From an uncultured Luminiphilus sp. (GTDB lineage: Bacteria > Pseudomonadota > Gammaproteobacteria > Pseudomonadales > Halieaceae): a DNA stretch of 64,000 nucleotides. A model generated the notes under the pieces. It ran no database searches, was not told the origin of the DNA, and saw nothing but the letters and a program-made list of their open reading frames with translations. Below are positions 18,358 through 28,554 of the stretch, piece by piece (within the stretch, counting starts at the first letter, position 1; the number at the start of each line of letters is the position of its first letter). The DNA is taken from assembly GCA_943787485.1 (NCBI GenBank), contig CALSMP010000006.1, forward strand, positions 62,001 to 126,000, read 5' to 3'. A program made the position numbers and the translations under genes.

Positions 18358-20518
18358 TTACAACACCTGCAGATTCGCGTATTGCAGTACCAGCCACTTT
18401 GAACCAGCATCAAAGCTCACCTCGACCCGGGCGTTGCCACCTCGGCCCTCAAAATTGACGACAACTCCCTCACCAAAAACCTGGTGCAGCACTCGCTGCC
18501 CCAGTTGAACCCCGGCCTCAATCGACGCCGAGGCTTGGGAAGATGATAGAGAAGACATGGGTCGAGCCACAGACGAGCTTAGCCTAACCTCGTTGATTAG
18601 CTCTGAGGGAATTTCTCGCACAAAACGGGAGGGAGTGTTGTAATTTTCTGACCCATGAAGCCGACGGCTCTCTGCGTAGGTCATGATAAGTTTCTGCATA
18701 GCGCGGGTGATCCCCACGTAACAAAGTCGACGCTCTTCTTCCAGCCGGCCGGGTTCGTCCAGAGACATTCGATGCGGGAAAAGGTTTTCTTCCATTCCCG
18801 CCAAGAACACCAAGGGGAACTCCAATCCCTTTGCGGAGTGTAGGGTCATGAGTTGCACGCTGTCTTCGTGGGGATCAGCCTGCGCGTCACCGGCATCAAG
18901 TGCGGCACTGTCGAGGAATTGCTGTAGTGGGCTCAGCTCACCTTCTTCAGCAACAAACGACTTCGCTGCTGACACCAGCTCTTCTAAGTTCTCTACCCGA
19001 GCCTGCCCACGCTCTCCTTTTTCGGCCCGATAGTACTCGATCAAGCCCGCCTGTTGGATCACATGCTCGGCCAGCTCATCAAGGGCGAGCTCAACCGTTA
19101 TCGAGTCCATTTCATTAATAATTGTTTGAAATCCACCTAGCGCGGAGAGCGCTCGCGCCGGGAAAAGCTTCTCTTGCTGCGCAACCTCTATTGCCTGCCA
19201 AAGAGGGAGTTGTCGCTGACGTGCCACTTCGCGAAGCCCCTCCACTGTTTTTGTGCCTATCCCCCGCGGCGGAACATTGAGAATGCGCTCGAGAGCGGGA
19301 TCATCGTGGCGGGCGATCAACAGGCGCAGATAGGCGAGTGCATTTCGAATTTCAAGGCGTTCGTAAAAGCGCTGGCCCCCATATATGCGGTAGGGGATCT
19401 GGCTCCTGATCAGAGCCTCCTCCAAAACCCGCGATTGGGCGTTTGACCGGTACAGAATTGCGATGCTCTGGCGTTGGTTACCCCCCCTCAATCCATCCCT
19501 CGACCCGTTCTACAATAAACCGCGCTTCATCTTGCTCATTAAAACCCGCGTAGAGACTGATTGGCTCGCCTTGATCCCCCGCGGTCCATAACTCCTTTCC
19601 GAGACGGCCAAAGTTGTGAGCGATCAGGCCGTTAGCGGCGCTGAGAATCGTTTGGGTTGAGCGGTAATTTTGCTCAAGGCGCAGGATTTGGGTTTGAGCA
19701 AAATCCTCACCGAAGCGCTGAATGTTTTCGATGCGCGCGCCGCGCCAACCATAGATCGACTGATCATCGTCTCCGACCGCCACAACCGGTACCGATGCCC
19801 CCGCAAGCACCCTAAGCCAAGCGTATTGAATAGTGTTGGTATCCTGAAACTCGTCGACCAGAATAGTGCGGAAGCGACGCTGGTAATGCTCCAGCGTCTG
19901 GGGGCTTTTTAGCCAAAGCTCGTGCGCCCGAAGCAAGAGTTCGGCAAAATCAACAAGGCCACCCCGTTCACACACCTCTTCATAGGCCGAGTAAATGCGA
20001 TGCAAGGTTTTGGCATGCAAGTCTCCATACGGTGGCTCGACGTGTGCTGCCCGCAGCCCCTCGTCTTTTTGCGCATTGATGTACCACTGAGCCTGCTTCG
20101 GCGGCCAACGCGCTTCGTCAAGATCCATATCGCGGCACACTCGCTTTACTAAGCGAAGCTGATCATCGCTGTCCAGAATCTGAAATCCTTGGGGGAGCTG
20201 GGCTTCTTGCCAGTGTTGTTTGAGCAATCGGTGAGCTAGACCATGAAATGTGCCTACCCACATGCCCACTGTCGAAATGCCTAGCATCTGTTCGATACGC
20301 CCCCGCATCTCCCGGGCCGCTTTGTTGGTAAAGGTCACCGCCAGAAGCGCGTGGGGAGACACACCCTCAGCCCGAATCAACCAGGCAATTCGATGCACCA
20401 GTACGCGGGTCTTACCAGAGCCTGCACCCGCCAGCACGAGGAGATTGCCAGAATCAGCAGCGACAGCCTCTCGCTGGGCTTCATTTAAATCAGTGAGGAT
20501 ATCGGAAACGTCCATCAC
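18358..20518 (-). CDS. uvrD: DNA helicase II UvrD, frameshifted in a G7 run at 19481-19487
   Basis: 3'-to-5' helicase for nucleotide excision and mismatch repair. Two frames together encode about 719 residues (E. coli 720). The upstream frame (20518 down to 19478) has Walker A LAGAGSGKT at 29-37, the DEFQDTNTIQYAWL box, GDDDQSIYGWRGA and LEQNYRSTQ. The downstream frame (to 18358) resumes with QSIAILYRSNAQSRVLEEAL and contains TLHSAKGLEFPLVFLAGMEE and RLCYVGITRA. The join lies in seven C (seven G on the coding strand); six G would read I-E-G-G-N-Q-R and restore the frame. A sequencing length error is likeliest. The C-terminal tail carries the UvrD-type VLHQVFGEGVVVNFEG domain. Confidence 0.9.
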
Positions 20519-20708
20519 CCGAGTTTACCGGAATTGGTTTTTTTGTAAGCCATCCCTTGGAAAAACCTCACGTCAGTCGTAAATTTGACCCTGTTTTTCT
20601 ATGCTAAATTAAGACAACCTACGGCGTGGTGGAGACTCTTTCGCAAGCCGGGGCGAACGAGTATCGTCGAGCTCCGGCATTAAAACCAGGACATTCGATA
20701 ACGAAACC

Positions 20709-21891
20709 GTGGACAGCGAAAAGACACCTGAATCAACCTTGGTCGACCACTCGTTCGTTGCTAAACCAGCACCAACCAAGCTTTGGCCTCTAGCACTGGG
20801 AACTTGCGCTATATTTTTGACGGTCGGCAGCGTCGTGACTGGCTATTCGCATTTCGAGGGTCTGAAGGCCGAAATAAAAAGGCTATCGGGGGAGCTTGTT
20901 TACTCCCGAAAACAGGTGGCTGAGCTGATAGCGGAAAATGCCATTCTTAACAAAAAGCTCGCGACGACGGGCTCAGATAGCACCCCAACTCCACCCTCTC
21001 CCGCCGCAACAGGCCTGACTGGTAGCACTTCTTACGAAGACGAGCGCGCAGGGGAAGCCTTTCTTACAGATGAAATCGGTGTGGGGGTGTTCGATCGAAA
21101 AAATCCGAGCGAAGAGTTGGAAGAGAAATCGCCATCGGAGGTACCTTCAGCTGACTTATATGAAGGGGTGTTGGAAAACGTCTCCATGGATGGGAGCGAC
21201 ATCCAAAACCAAACCGACGATTCCCTAATCAGCGACGAAGGGGCTATTGTCGAGCACCTGACGGGCAGCGATCAATGGAGCATTACCGTTGGTACGTTTG
21301 CTGATAGCAAAAACAAGGACCGGTTAGTTGCCAACCTAGAGCGCGATGCCTATACCGTTTCGGTAAACCCCATCACACGGGATGGGCGTTCGATGGTGCG
21401 AGTGGTTGTTTTGGGTTTTTCGACTCCGGAACAAGCCGAGGAAGCCGCTACAGCGATCGAAAAAAAATATAGAACCGGCCCACTGCGGGTTAACCGCGAT
21501 ACAATGCAGGATTCAAATTCATTGTCAGAAACACCCGCCAAAGACGATTTAGGGGTTACGAGTACGCCCTCGGGTTCCTCAAACGACGCTGGAATGAAAG
21601 AAAACGGTAACGCTTTGCTAGAGGCAGCCGCCCCTCAGCCGCCCAAAGTCGTTCGATCTGGTTGGTTCATTTATGTCACCACGTTTGAGAACAGCAGTGC
21701 TGCCAGTAAACTCGCTCAGGAGTTGGTGAAAGGACGGGTATAATACAAAAGTAGCCGTCGAGTATCGATCCGGGAACTTATACTACCGGGTTCAGGTCGT
21801 AGGAATCGGGGACAGATCCTCGGGAGAGGCGTTATTGCAGGGCCTGGTGAGTAGAGGTGACCTACCCAACGTGCAATTACGCCATTATTAA
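20709..21891 (+). CDS. Inner-membrane protein with coiled coil and two SPOR domains, frameshifted at 21732-21733
   Basis: Single-pass membrane protein of about 393 residues once one surplus G is removed. A cytoplasmic N-terminus (1-25) leads to one membrane segment at 26-46, a short coiled coil (about 50-84), an acidic, Ser/Pro-rich linker, then two SPOR-like repeats: residues 189-262 (DQWSITVGTFADSKNKDRL...RVVVLGF) and about 317-390 (SGWFIYVTTFENSSAASKL...YYRVQVVGI). SPOR domains bind denuded septal peptidoglycan, so a division or cell-wall role is probable. The first frame stops at 21743; the second frame continues DGYNTKVAVEYRSGNLYYRVQ to TAA at 21889-21891. The GTG start follows CCAGGACATT. 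The gene is divergent from uvrD. Exact function unknown. Confidence 0.78.
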
Positions 21892-21916
21892 GCTTATGTT
21901 TATGAAGGGGTCTATT

Positions 21917-22282
21917 ATGTTACGTGCAATTTTTATTAGCTCCGCGCTATCACTGGTTGCCAGTAATATGGCAGTCGCACAAGGTTGCGTAAAACCAACT
22001 AAACCCATGATTCCTAACGGCGCTTCAGCGTCCATGGAAGAGATGGTAGAGGCGCAAACCGCCGTTAAAGCCTATCAAACCGGGATGGCCGACTTCAGAA
22101 AGTGCCATGAAGCTAACATGGAAGCCATGAAACCTGGTTTTGCTGAGGCTGAAGGTGCCGCAACAGCAAGCTACATGGGGTCAAACAGAGCATTTAACGA
22201 CTCGGTTTCTCAAGAAGAGCAAGTGGCGGCGGAGTTTAACACCGCCATTAAGGCCTACAAGGCCGCCAATCCTAGCGAATAG
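21917..22282 (+). CDS. Small secreted protein of unknown function
   Basis: Predicted exported protein of 121 residues. ATG 21917 was chosen because GAAGGGG lies six bases upstream and the result begins with a standard signal peptide (MLRAIFISSALSLVASNMAVA, cleavage near residues 21-22). The mature part starts QGCVKPTKPMIPNG, followed by a helical, Ala/Glu-rich body (SMEEMVEAQTAVKAYQTGMADF) and a second Cys in FRKCHEANM, so a disulphide is possible. No catalytic motif is visible. It lies 26 bases after the SPOR gene and ends before a strong terminator, so it may share the SPOR transcript. I do not recognise a named family. Confidence 0.72.
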   Translation: MLRAIFISSALSLVASNMAVAQGCVKPTKPMIPNGASASMEEMVEAQTAVKAYQTGMADFRKCHEANMEAMKPGFAEAEGAATASYMGSNRAFNDSVSQEEQVAAEFNTAIKAYKAANPSE

Positions 22283-22310
22283 CGTCATAACGCAAAGCTT
22301 GGGTATAACA

Positions 22311-22386
22311 GGGCGCTGCCTTTAAATAAAAGGCAATCTGTCACTCAGGCTATGTAATAAATAGCGCCCTTTCGGGCGCTTTTTAT
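22311..22386 (+). terminator. Rho-independent terminator with alternative upstream pairing
   Basis: AGCGCCC (22363-22369), loop TTTC, GGGCGCT (22374-22380), then TTTTATT: a perfect 7-bp GC-rich stem and a T-tract, ending the rightward transcript of the small secreted protein. An additional GGGCGCT lies upstream at 22311-22317 and could pair with the same AGCGCCC, enclosing a small GCCTTT/AAAGGC hairpin (22318-22334). On the leftward strand the T-tract is weak, so it is less clearly a terminator for glmS. Confidence 0.85.
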
Positions 22387-22436
22387 TAACCAGTCCGGCG
22401 ATTCACTGGGAGCACTCAAGCCCCAACAAACTAACC

Positions 22437-24254
22437 TTACTCCACCGTTACCGACTTCGCCAAATTCCGAGGCTTATCGACATCCGTTCCTCGGGCGACG
22501 GCTACATAGTAGGAAAGGAGTTGCAGCGCGACAGTGTAGGCAATCGGTGCCGCCAACTCATCGCAGTGTGGCATCGCAAGCACATGAACCCCAGGACCGC
22601 TTTCGAAGCCGGATGCCTCATCGGCAAACACAAACAGTTCCCCGCCCCGCGCCCTGACCTCCTCAAGGTTAGACCGAAGCTTTTCCAACAGCGCGTTATT
22701 GGGCGCCACCGCAACAACGGGCATATCAGAATCCACGAGCGCCAGAGGGCCATGCTTTAACTCGCCAGCAGGATAGGCTTCTGCATGAATGTATGAGATT
22801 TCCTTGAGTTTGAGCGCCCCCTCCATCGCTATTGGATAGAAGACCCCTCGACCAAGAAACAGCGCGTGATGTTTGGCAACAAAATGGTTGGCCATCGCCT
22901 TAATCTTGGGCTCTAACGCCAGCACGGCAGTAACCGCTGCGGGCGCCGATGCCATGGCGCTAGCGAAGATCCCATGATAGTCGTTTTTATTTGTTATACC
23001 CGCTAACTGGTCGGTCAGCGCCATAAGCGCCGCAAGCTGGGTAGTGAATGCCTTGGTTGAGGCCACCCCGATCTCGGCGCCGGCTTGAGTGAGAAAAACC
23101 AGCTCACTTGCCCGAACAATAGCAGAGTGATCGACATTGCAAACGGCGAGGCGGGCGAGCCCTTGCCCGCCAAGATGGTTAATGGCCGCCAAGGTATCGG
23201 CAGTCTCGCCGCTTTGAGAAATACTGACGATCAACGTCCCATCGACAACCACAGGTTCGCGATAACGCAGCTCAGAGGCGACCTCTACCGAGCACGGAAT
23301 TTTTGCGAACGCTTCAATCCAATACTTTGCGACCAGCCCGGCGTGGTAGCTAGTGCCGCAAGCAATAATTTGCACGGCTTTGGTGCGGGAAAACACCTCC
23401 GCCGCAGATGCGCCAAAATCCAAGGCGGACGGTGGCTTCCCAGGTGGAATAGTGTCCCTGAGCCGTTGTGGCTGCTCATGAATTTCCTTGAGCATGTAGT
23501 GATCATAACTGCCCAGCAAGTCGTCTTTTTTAGGCGGTTCAAGCTGTGAAACCTCACGCTCGATAGTGGCGCCTGTCGAATCAAACACCTCATAGGATCC
23601 GGCTTTCAAGCAGCCTATGTCGCCATCTTCTAAATAAATAAAGGTGTCGGTGACAGATCTCAAGGCGAGGGTGTCGGAGCCCGCAAACATCTCACCGATG
23701 CCAAGGCCGATAACCAAAGGGCTACCGTCGCGGGCGACAACCAATGTTTCAGGCTCATCACTGTCGATGACGGCTATGGCGTAGGCGCCCTCGAGTTTTT
23801 TAACGACTTGCTGGACTGTGGCTAATAGATCGCTACACGTCGGTCGCAGCTGGTCGATGAGATGGACGATGACCTCGGTGTCGGTTTGGGAGAGGAAGAC
23901 GATGCCGCGGCCTTCTAAGTCGCTTCGCAGGACGGCGTGGTTTTCGATAATGCCGTTGTGAACGACAGCGAAACGATTGCCCGCCGTATGGGGGTGTGCA
24001 TTGGCGGCACTCGGCACTCCATGAGTAGCCCATCGCGTGTGCGCGATGCCCAAACAACCTAGTAACGGCCTTTGTCGTTGAGCCGACTCCAATTCAGCAA
24101 CGCGACCCAGCGCCTTGTGAAGCTGAAGGTTTTTGTCGTTATCAACGAGCGCTATACCGGCAGAATCGTAACCCCGATATTCAAGCCGTCTTAGGCCCTC
24201 CAATAAGATTTCGGATACCTCGCGTTTGGCTGCTGCTGCAACGATGCCACACAT
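22437..24254 (-). CDS. glmS: Glutamine-fructose-6-phosphate aminotransferase (isomerizing)
   Basis: Makes glucosamine-6-phosphate from fructose-6-phosphate and glutamine, the entry step to peptidoglycan and lipopolysaccharide sugars. It has 605 residues (E. coli 609). Cys1 after the initiator Met (CGIVAAAAKRE) is the glutaminase nucleophile; RLEYRGYDSAGIAL and THGVPSAANAHPH follow. Two SIS domains contain ACGTSYHAGLVAKYWIE, ISQSGETADTLAAI and GRGVFYPIAMEGALKLKEISYIHAEAY. The C-terminus PRNLAKSVTVE is conserved. The start is 12 bases after glmU, so the two form an operon for UDP-GlcNAc synthesis. No glmS riboswitch sequence is expected or seen. Confidence 0.97.
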   Translation of the reverse strand: MCGIVAAAAKREVSEILLEGLRRLEYRGYDSAGIALVDNDKNLQLHKALGRVAELESAQRQRPLLGCLGIAHTRWATHGVPSAANAHPHTAGNRFAVVHNGIIENHAVLRSDLEGRGIVFLSQTDTEVIVHLIDQLRPTCSDLLATVQQVVKKLEGAYAIAVIDSDEPETLVVARDGSPLVIGLGIGEMFAGSDTLALRSVTDTFIYLEDGDIGCLKAGSYEVFDSTGATIEREVSQLEPPKKDDLLGSYDHYMLKEIHEQPQRLRDTIPPGKPPSALDFGASAAEVFSRTKAVQIIACGTSYHAGLVAKYWIEAFAKIPCSVEVASELRYREPVVVDGTLIVSISQSGETADTLAAINHLGGQGLARLAVCNVDHSAIVRASELVFLTQAGAEIGVASTKAFTTQLAALMALTDQLAGITNKNDYHGIFASAMASAPAAVTAVLALEPKIKAMANHFVAKHHALFLGRGVFYPIAMEGALKLKEISYIHAEAYPAGELKHGPLALVDSDMPVVAVAPNNALLEKLRSNLEEVRARGGELFVFADEASGFESGPGVHVLAMPHCDELAAPIAYTVALQLLSYYVAVARGTDVDKPRNLAKSVTVE

Positions 24255-24266
24255 AAACCCGCCTTC

Positions 24267-25625
24267 TTAGTTTTTCTTTGGGGGCTGCCACCCGCTGATA
24301 TTGTGTTGACGTGCCCGACCAATCGCCAACTCTCCGCGTGGGACATTGTCAGTGATGACTGACCCCGCACCCACAAAGCCGTCATCCTCGATCACCACCG
24401 GCGCCACAAGAGTGCTGTTTGAACCGACAAAAACGCGATCCCCAAGTCGGGTGGGGTGCTTGTTAGCACCATCGTAATTGCAGGTAATCGTGCCCGCACC
24501 GATATTGGCGCCAGCGCCGATATCGGCATCACCCAAATAGGCCAAATGATTCGCCTTACTGCCCTCACCCACCTTTGTATTTTTAGTTTCAACAAAATTG
24601 CCCACTTTGCTGGTTGGGTCTAGTCGCGTGCCCATGCGAAGCCGTGCATAGGGGCCGACCTGGCAGTTCTGACCAATAACCGCTGACTCAATATGACAAA
24701 AGGGCTCAATCACCGACCCCGCTGCGATCTCTGTGTCTTTCAGGACGCAGTGGGCACCAATCTTTACGTCATCCCCCAAAACAACGCGACCTTCAAAAAC
24801 CGTGTTTACGTCGACGGAAACACCTTCTCCGCATATCAACTCTCCACGGATATCGATTCGCCGGCGATCGCTGATGGCTACGCCCTGCCGCATGAGGGCT
24901 TCTGCATAGCGCTGCTGAGCCGCGCGCTCTAACGCTTCTAACTGCAAGCGATCATTGACGCCCGCCACCTCAATAATGTCGCTCGTGGTGTGAATCGAGA
25001 CGGATAACCCGCCGGCACGAGCAAGGCCCAGTATGTCAGGGAGATAATATTCCCGTTGCTGATTGGTGTTGGTCACTTGCTTCAAAAGCGTAGTCAACAA
25101 ATTAACGGGGGCAGCCAAGATACCGGTGTTCACCTCTTTGATATGGCGCTGGTCTTGGGTCGCATCCTTGTCCTCGACGACCGCGTGAAAACACCCCTGT
25201 GCGTCCCGGACGACCCGGCCGTAACCATCAGGCTTTTCGAGTAACGTTGACAGCATAGCGGGGGATTGGGTGGCCGCTTCGCACAGGGCGCTCAGTGTCT
25301 TAGTTTGAATAAGCGGCACATCACCATAAAGCACCAAAACAACACTGTTAGATTGGCAGTGCGGGATCGCCTGCATGACCGCGTGGCCCGTGCCAAGCTG
25401 GTCGGCTTGCTCATGAAATAGAACGGATTCTTCAAGAAAAGCTGTCCGCACAGCGTCCGCCCCATGCCCAACAACCACGTGGATGGCGCGGGGATTGAGT
25501 TTTTTTGCTGTGTTAATTACGTGCTGGAGTAAGGGGACGCCAGCCAGCGCATGCAGCACTTTTGGAAGCGTGGATTGCATACGGCTGCCCTTGCCGGCAG
25601 CGAGAATAATGACCTCTAACACCAT
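24267..25625 (-). CDS. glmU: Bifunctional GlmU (GlcNAc-1-P uridylyltransferase/GlcN-1-P acetyltransferase)
   Basis: Last two steps to UDP-N-acetylglucosamine. It has 452 residues (E. coli 456). The N-terminal pyrophosphorylase domain has LAAGKGSRMQSTLPKVLHALAG, QLGTGHAVMQ and LYGDVPLI. The C-terminal acetyltransferase is a left-handed beta helix of hexapeptide repeats (for example VVLGDDVKIGAHCVLKDTEIAAGS), with ETKNTKVGEGSKANHLAYLGDADIGAG carrying the catalytic His, and a short tail of about 20 residues. It is the first gene of glmU-glmS. A possible promoter with an extended -10 lies at 25667-25675, just beyond the atp operon terminator. Confidence 0.97.
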   Translation of the reverse strand: MVLEVIILAAGKGSRMQSTLPKVLHALAGVPLLQHVINTAKKLNPRAIHVVVGHGADAVRTAFLEESVLFHEQADQLGTGHAVMQAIPHCQSNSVVLVLYGDVPLIQTKTLSALCEAATQSPAMLSTLLEKPDGYGRVVRDAQGCFHAVVEDKDATQDQRHIKEVNTGILAAPVNLLTTLLKQVTNTNQQREYYLPDILGLARAGGLSVSIHTTSDIIEVAGVNDRLQLEALERAAQQRYAEALMRQGVAISDRRRIDIRGELICGEGVSVDVNTVFEGRVVLGDDVKIGAHCVLKDTEIAAGSVIEPFCHIESAVIGQNCQVGPYARLRMGTRLDPTSKVGNFVETKNTKVGEGSKANHLAYLGDADIGAGANIGAGTITCNYDGANKHPTRLGDRVFVGSNSTLVAPVVIEDDGFVGAGSVITDNVPRGELAIGRARQHNISGWQPPKKN

Positions 25626-25666
25626 GTTGACCCGGCCTGTGACTTACCAAACATCGAAGGAGGCAT

Positions 25667-25675
25667 AGAATAGCA
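25667..25675 (-). promoter_or_regulatory. glmU: Possible extended -10 promoter for glmU-glmS
   Basis: On the minus strand the sequence reads TGC-TATTCT, an extended -10 element, about 42 bases upstream of the glmU start. It lies between the atp terminator and glmU, where a promoter is expected. No good -35 box is at the right distance, so this is tentative. Confidence 0.35.
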
Positions 25676-25699
25676 ACGGTTGGTGATGTAAAACCCTAC

Positions 25700-25727
25700 A
25701 AAAAAACCGCCTTTAAGGCGGCTTTTT
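25700..25727 (-). terminator. Terminator of the atp operon
   Basis: On the minus strand GCCGCC, a TTAAA loop and GGCGG are followed by seven T (seven A at 25700-25706 on the plus strand). It lies 40 bases after the atpC stop and 75 bases before glmU, so it separates the atp and glm operons. Plus-strand T5 after the stem makes it partly bidirectional. Confidence 0.88.
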
Positions 25728-25767
25728 CACATTTCTTATGGTTGGGTAGTGCTTAGTGGGTTTTGGT

Positions 25768-26196
25768 TTACCCGCGGCCAGCCCGGTTTTTTAACTTTCT
25801 GAGCGTGGCGAGCTGCGCCGAAGCCTCTGCCAGCTGTGCTGACGCGCGACCGTAATCCAGCTCTGCTCCCTGATTCGCCAACTGGTCCTCGGCAGCCTGA
25901 CGTGCAGCCTCAGCAGCTGCCTCATCGACATCATCGGCACGAATAGCGGTGTCCGCAAGCACCGTCACCACATCACCCTGAACCTCCAGAAAACCACCTG
26001 AAGCGTAGTAGATATGCTCTTCACCGCCTTGCTCAACAACACGAATGGGGCCTGGCACAAGGCTAGTCAACAGTGCAGCATGGCCATAACAAACACCCAG
26101 CTCACCATCGGCGCCGGTAGCAACCAGCAGCTCCACCAAGCCTGAATAAATCTGGGCTTCAGCAGAAACAATGTCGCAGTGTATGGTCATAGCCAT
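25768..26196 (-). CDS. atpC: ATP synthase F1 epsilon subunit
   Basis: Epsilon subunit of the central stalk; links gamma to the c-ring and can inhibit ATP hydrolysis. It has 142 residues (E. coli 139). The beta-sandwich domain starts [33 protein letters not shown] and has the [15 protein letters not shown] and [26 protein letters not shown] blocks. The C-terminal helical hairpin (about 95-142) is rich in Ala, Glu and Arg. It is the last atp gene, 21 bases after atpD, and is followed by the terminator at 25700-25727. Confidence 0.95.
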   Translation of the reverse strand: MAMTIHCDIVSAEAQIYSGLVELLVATGADGELGVCYGHAALLTSLVPGPIRVVEQGGEEHIYYASGGFLEVQGDVVTVLADTAIRADDVDEAAAEAARQAAEDQLANQGAELDYGRASAQLAEASAQLATLRKLKNRAGRG

Positions 26197-26217
26197 AAAT
26201 CTATCTCGCGTCTAGCC

Positions 26218-27614
<1,397 letters not shown>

Positions 27615-27684
27615 GTTTGAGCCTCACTCTTTTCTTTCTCGTGGCGGCTAACACCACCAACCCCATCAAATTTTATGTGCTATT

Positions 27685-28548
27685 TCAGCTGATCGCCGCC
27701 GCACCACCAACAATTTCGGATAGCTCTTGGGTAATCGCCGCTTGGCGCGCTTTGTTGTAAACCAACTGAAGATCATCAATCAGCGTGCCAGCATTATCGC
27801 TAGCGTTCTTCATGGCTATCATTCGCGCCGCCTGCTCACAGGCACCATTTTCAACAACCGCCTGATAGACAAGTGACTCTATGTACCGGGTCAACAACCC
27901 ATCGAGCAGCTCTTTAGCATCGGGTTCATAGATGTAGTCCCAGTGGTGGGACAGTTTTTCATCATCTGATGCCTCCAAAGGAAGAAGCTGCTCCACCTGT
28001 GGTGTTTGGGTCATTGTATTAACGAACTCATTGCTGACCAAATAAAGCTTGTCGATATCCCCGGCCACATAGGCATCCAGCATCTGTTTGACACCACCAA
28101 TGAGCTGCTCGACCGTGGGCTCTTCCCCAATATCGCGCACACTCGCGACCACATTACCGCCAACGCTTTTAAAGAAGGCCATCGATTTAGCACCAATGAG
28201 CGAAAGGTCTACCTGGGCATCCTGCTCGGACCAGCCGCGCATCGCCTGAATTGCCGCCTTAAAAAGGTTGATATTCAAACCACCACACAGGCCGCGGTCG
28301 GTGGAGATAATGACAAAACCAACACGCTTAACCGGTCGCTCGGTCATGTAAGCATGACGATACTCCGGCACAGAATTGGCAATATGACCCACAACGGCGC
28401 GCATTCTTCGTGCGTAGGGCTTACCGAGCTCCATCCGGTCCTGGGCTCGCCGCATTTTACTTGCAGCGACCATCTCCATCGCGCTCGTAATTTTCTGCGT
28501 TGAGCGGATGCTGGAAATTTTTGTTCGGATTTCTTTTCCGACGGCCAT
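27685..28548 (-). CDS. atpG: ATP synthase F1 gamma subunit
   Basis: Central-stalk subunit that rotates inside the alpha3beta3 ring. It has 287 residues, the E. coli length. The N-terminal helix carries [35 protein letters not shown], the central [21 protein letters not shown] block is conserved, and the C-terminal [37 protein letters not shown] closes the protein. It is intact, unlike its neighbours atpA and atpD. Gap to atpA is six bases; gap to atpD is 70. Confidence 0.96.
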   Translation of the reverse strand: MAVGKEIRTKISSIRSTQKITSAMEMVAASKMRRAQDRMELGKPYARRMRAVVGHIANSVPEYRHAYMTERPVKRVGFVIISTDRGLCGGLNINLFKAAIQAMRGWSEQDAQVDLSLIGAKSMAFFKSVGGNVVASVRDIGEEPTVEQLIGGVKQMLDAYVAGDIDKLYLVSNEFVNTMTQTPQVEQLLPLEASDDEKLSHHWDYIYEPDAKELLDGLLTRYIESLVYQAVVENGACEQAARMIAMKNASDNAGTLIDDLQLVYNKARQAAITQELSEIVGGAAAIS

Positions 28549-28554
28549 GACCGG

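Noticed and set aside
18358-20518. Two separate helicase genes
   Set aside because: The halves carry complementary UvrD motifs and join at a G7 run, so they are one gene.
25475-25482. CCACGTGG inside glmU as a third parS
   Set aside because: Only the 8-base core matches; flanks (ACAA...ATGG) do not fit the TGTT...AACA arms, unlike the two exact sites in recF.
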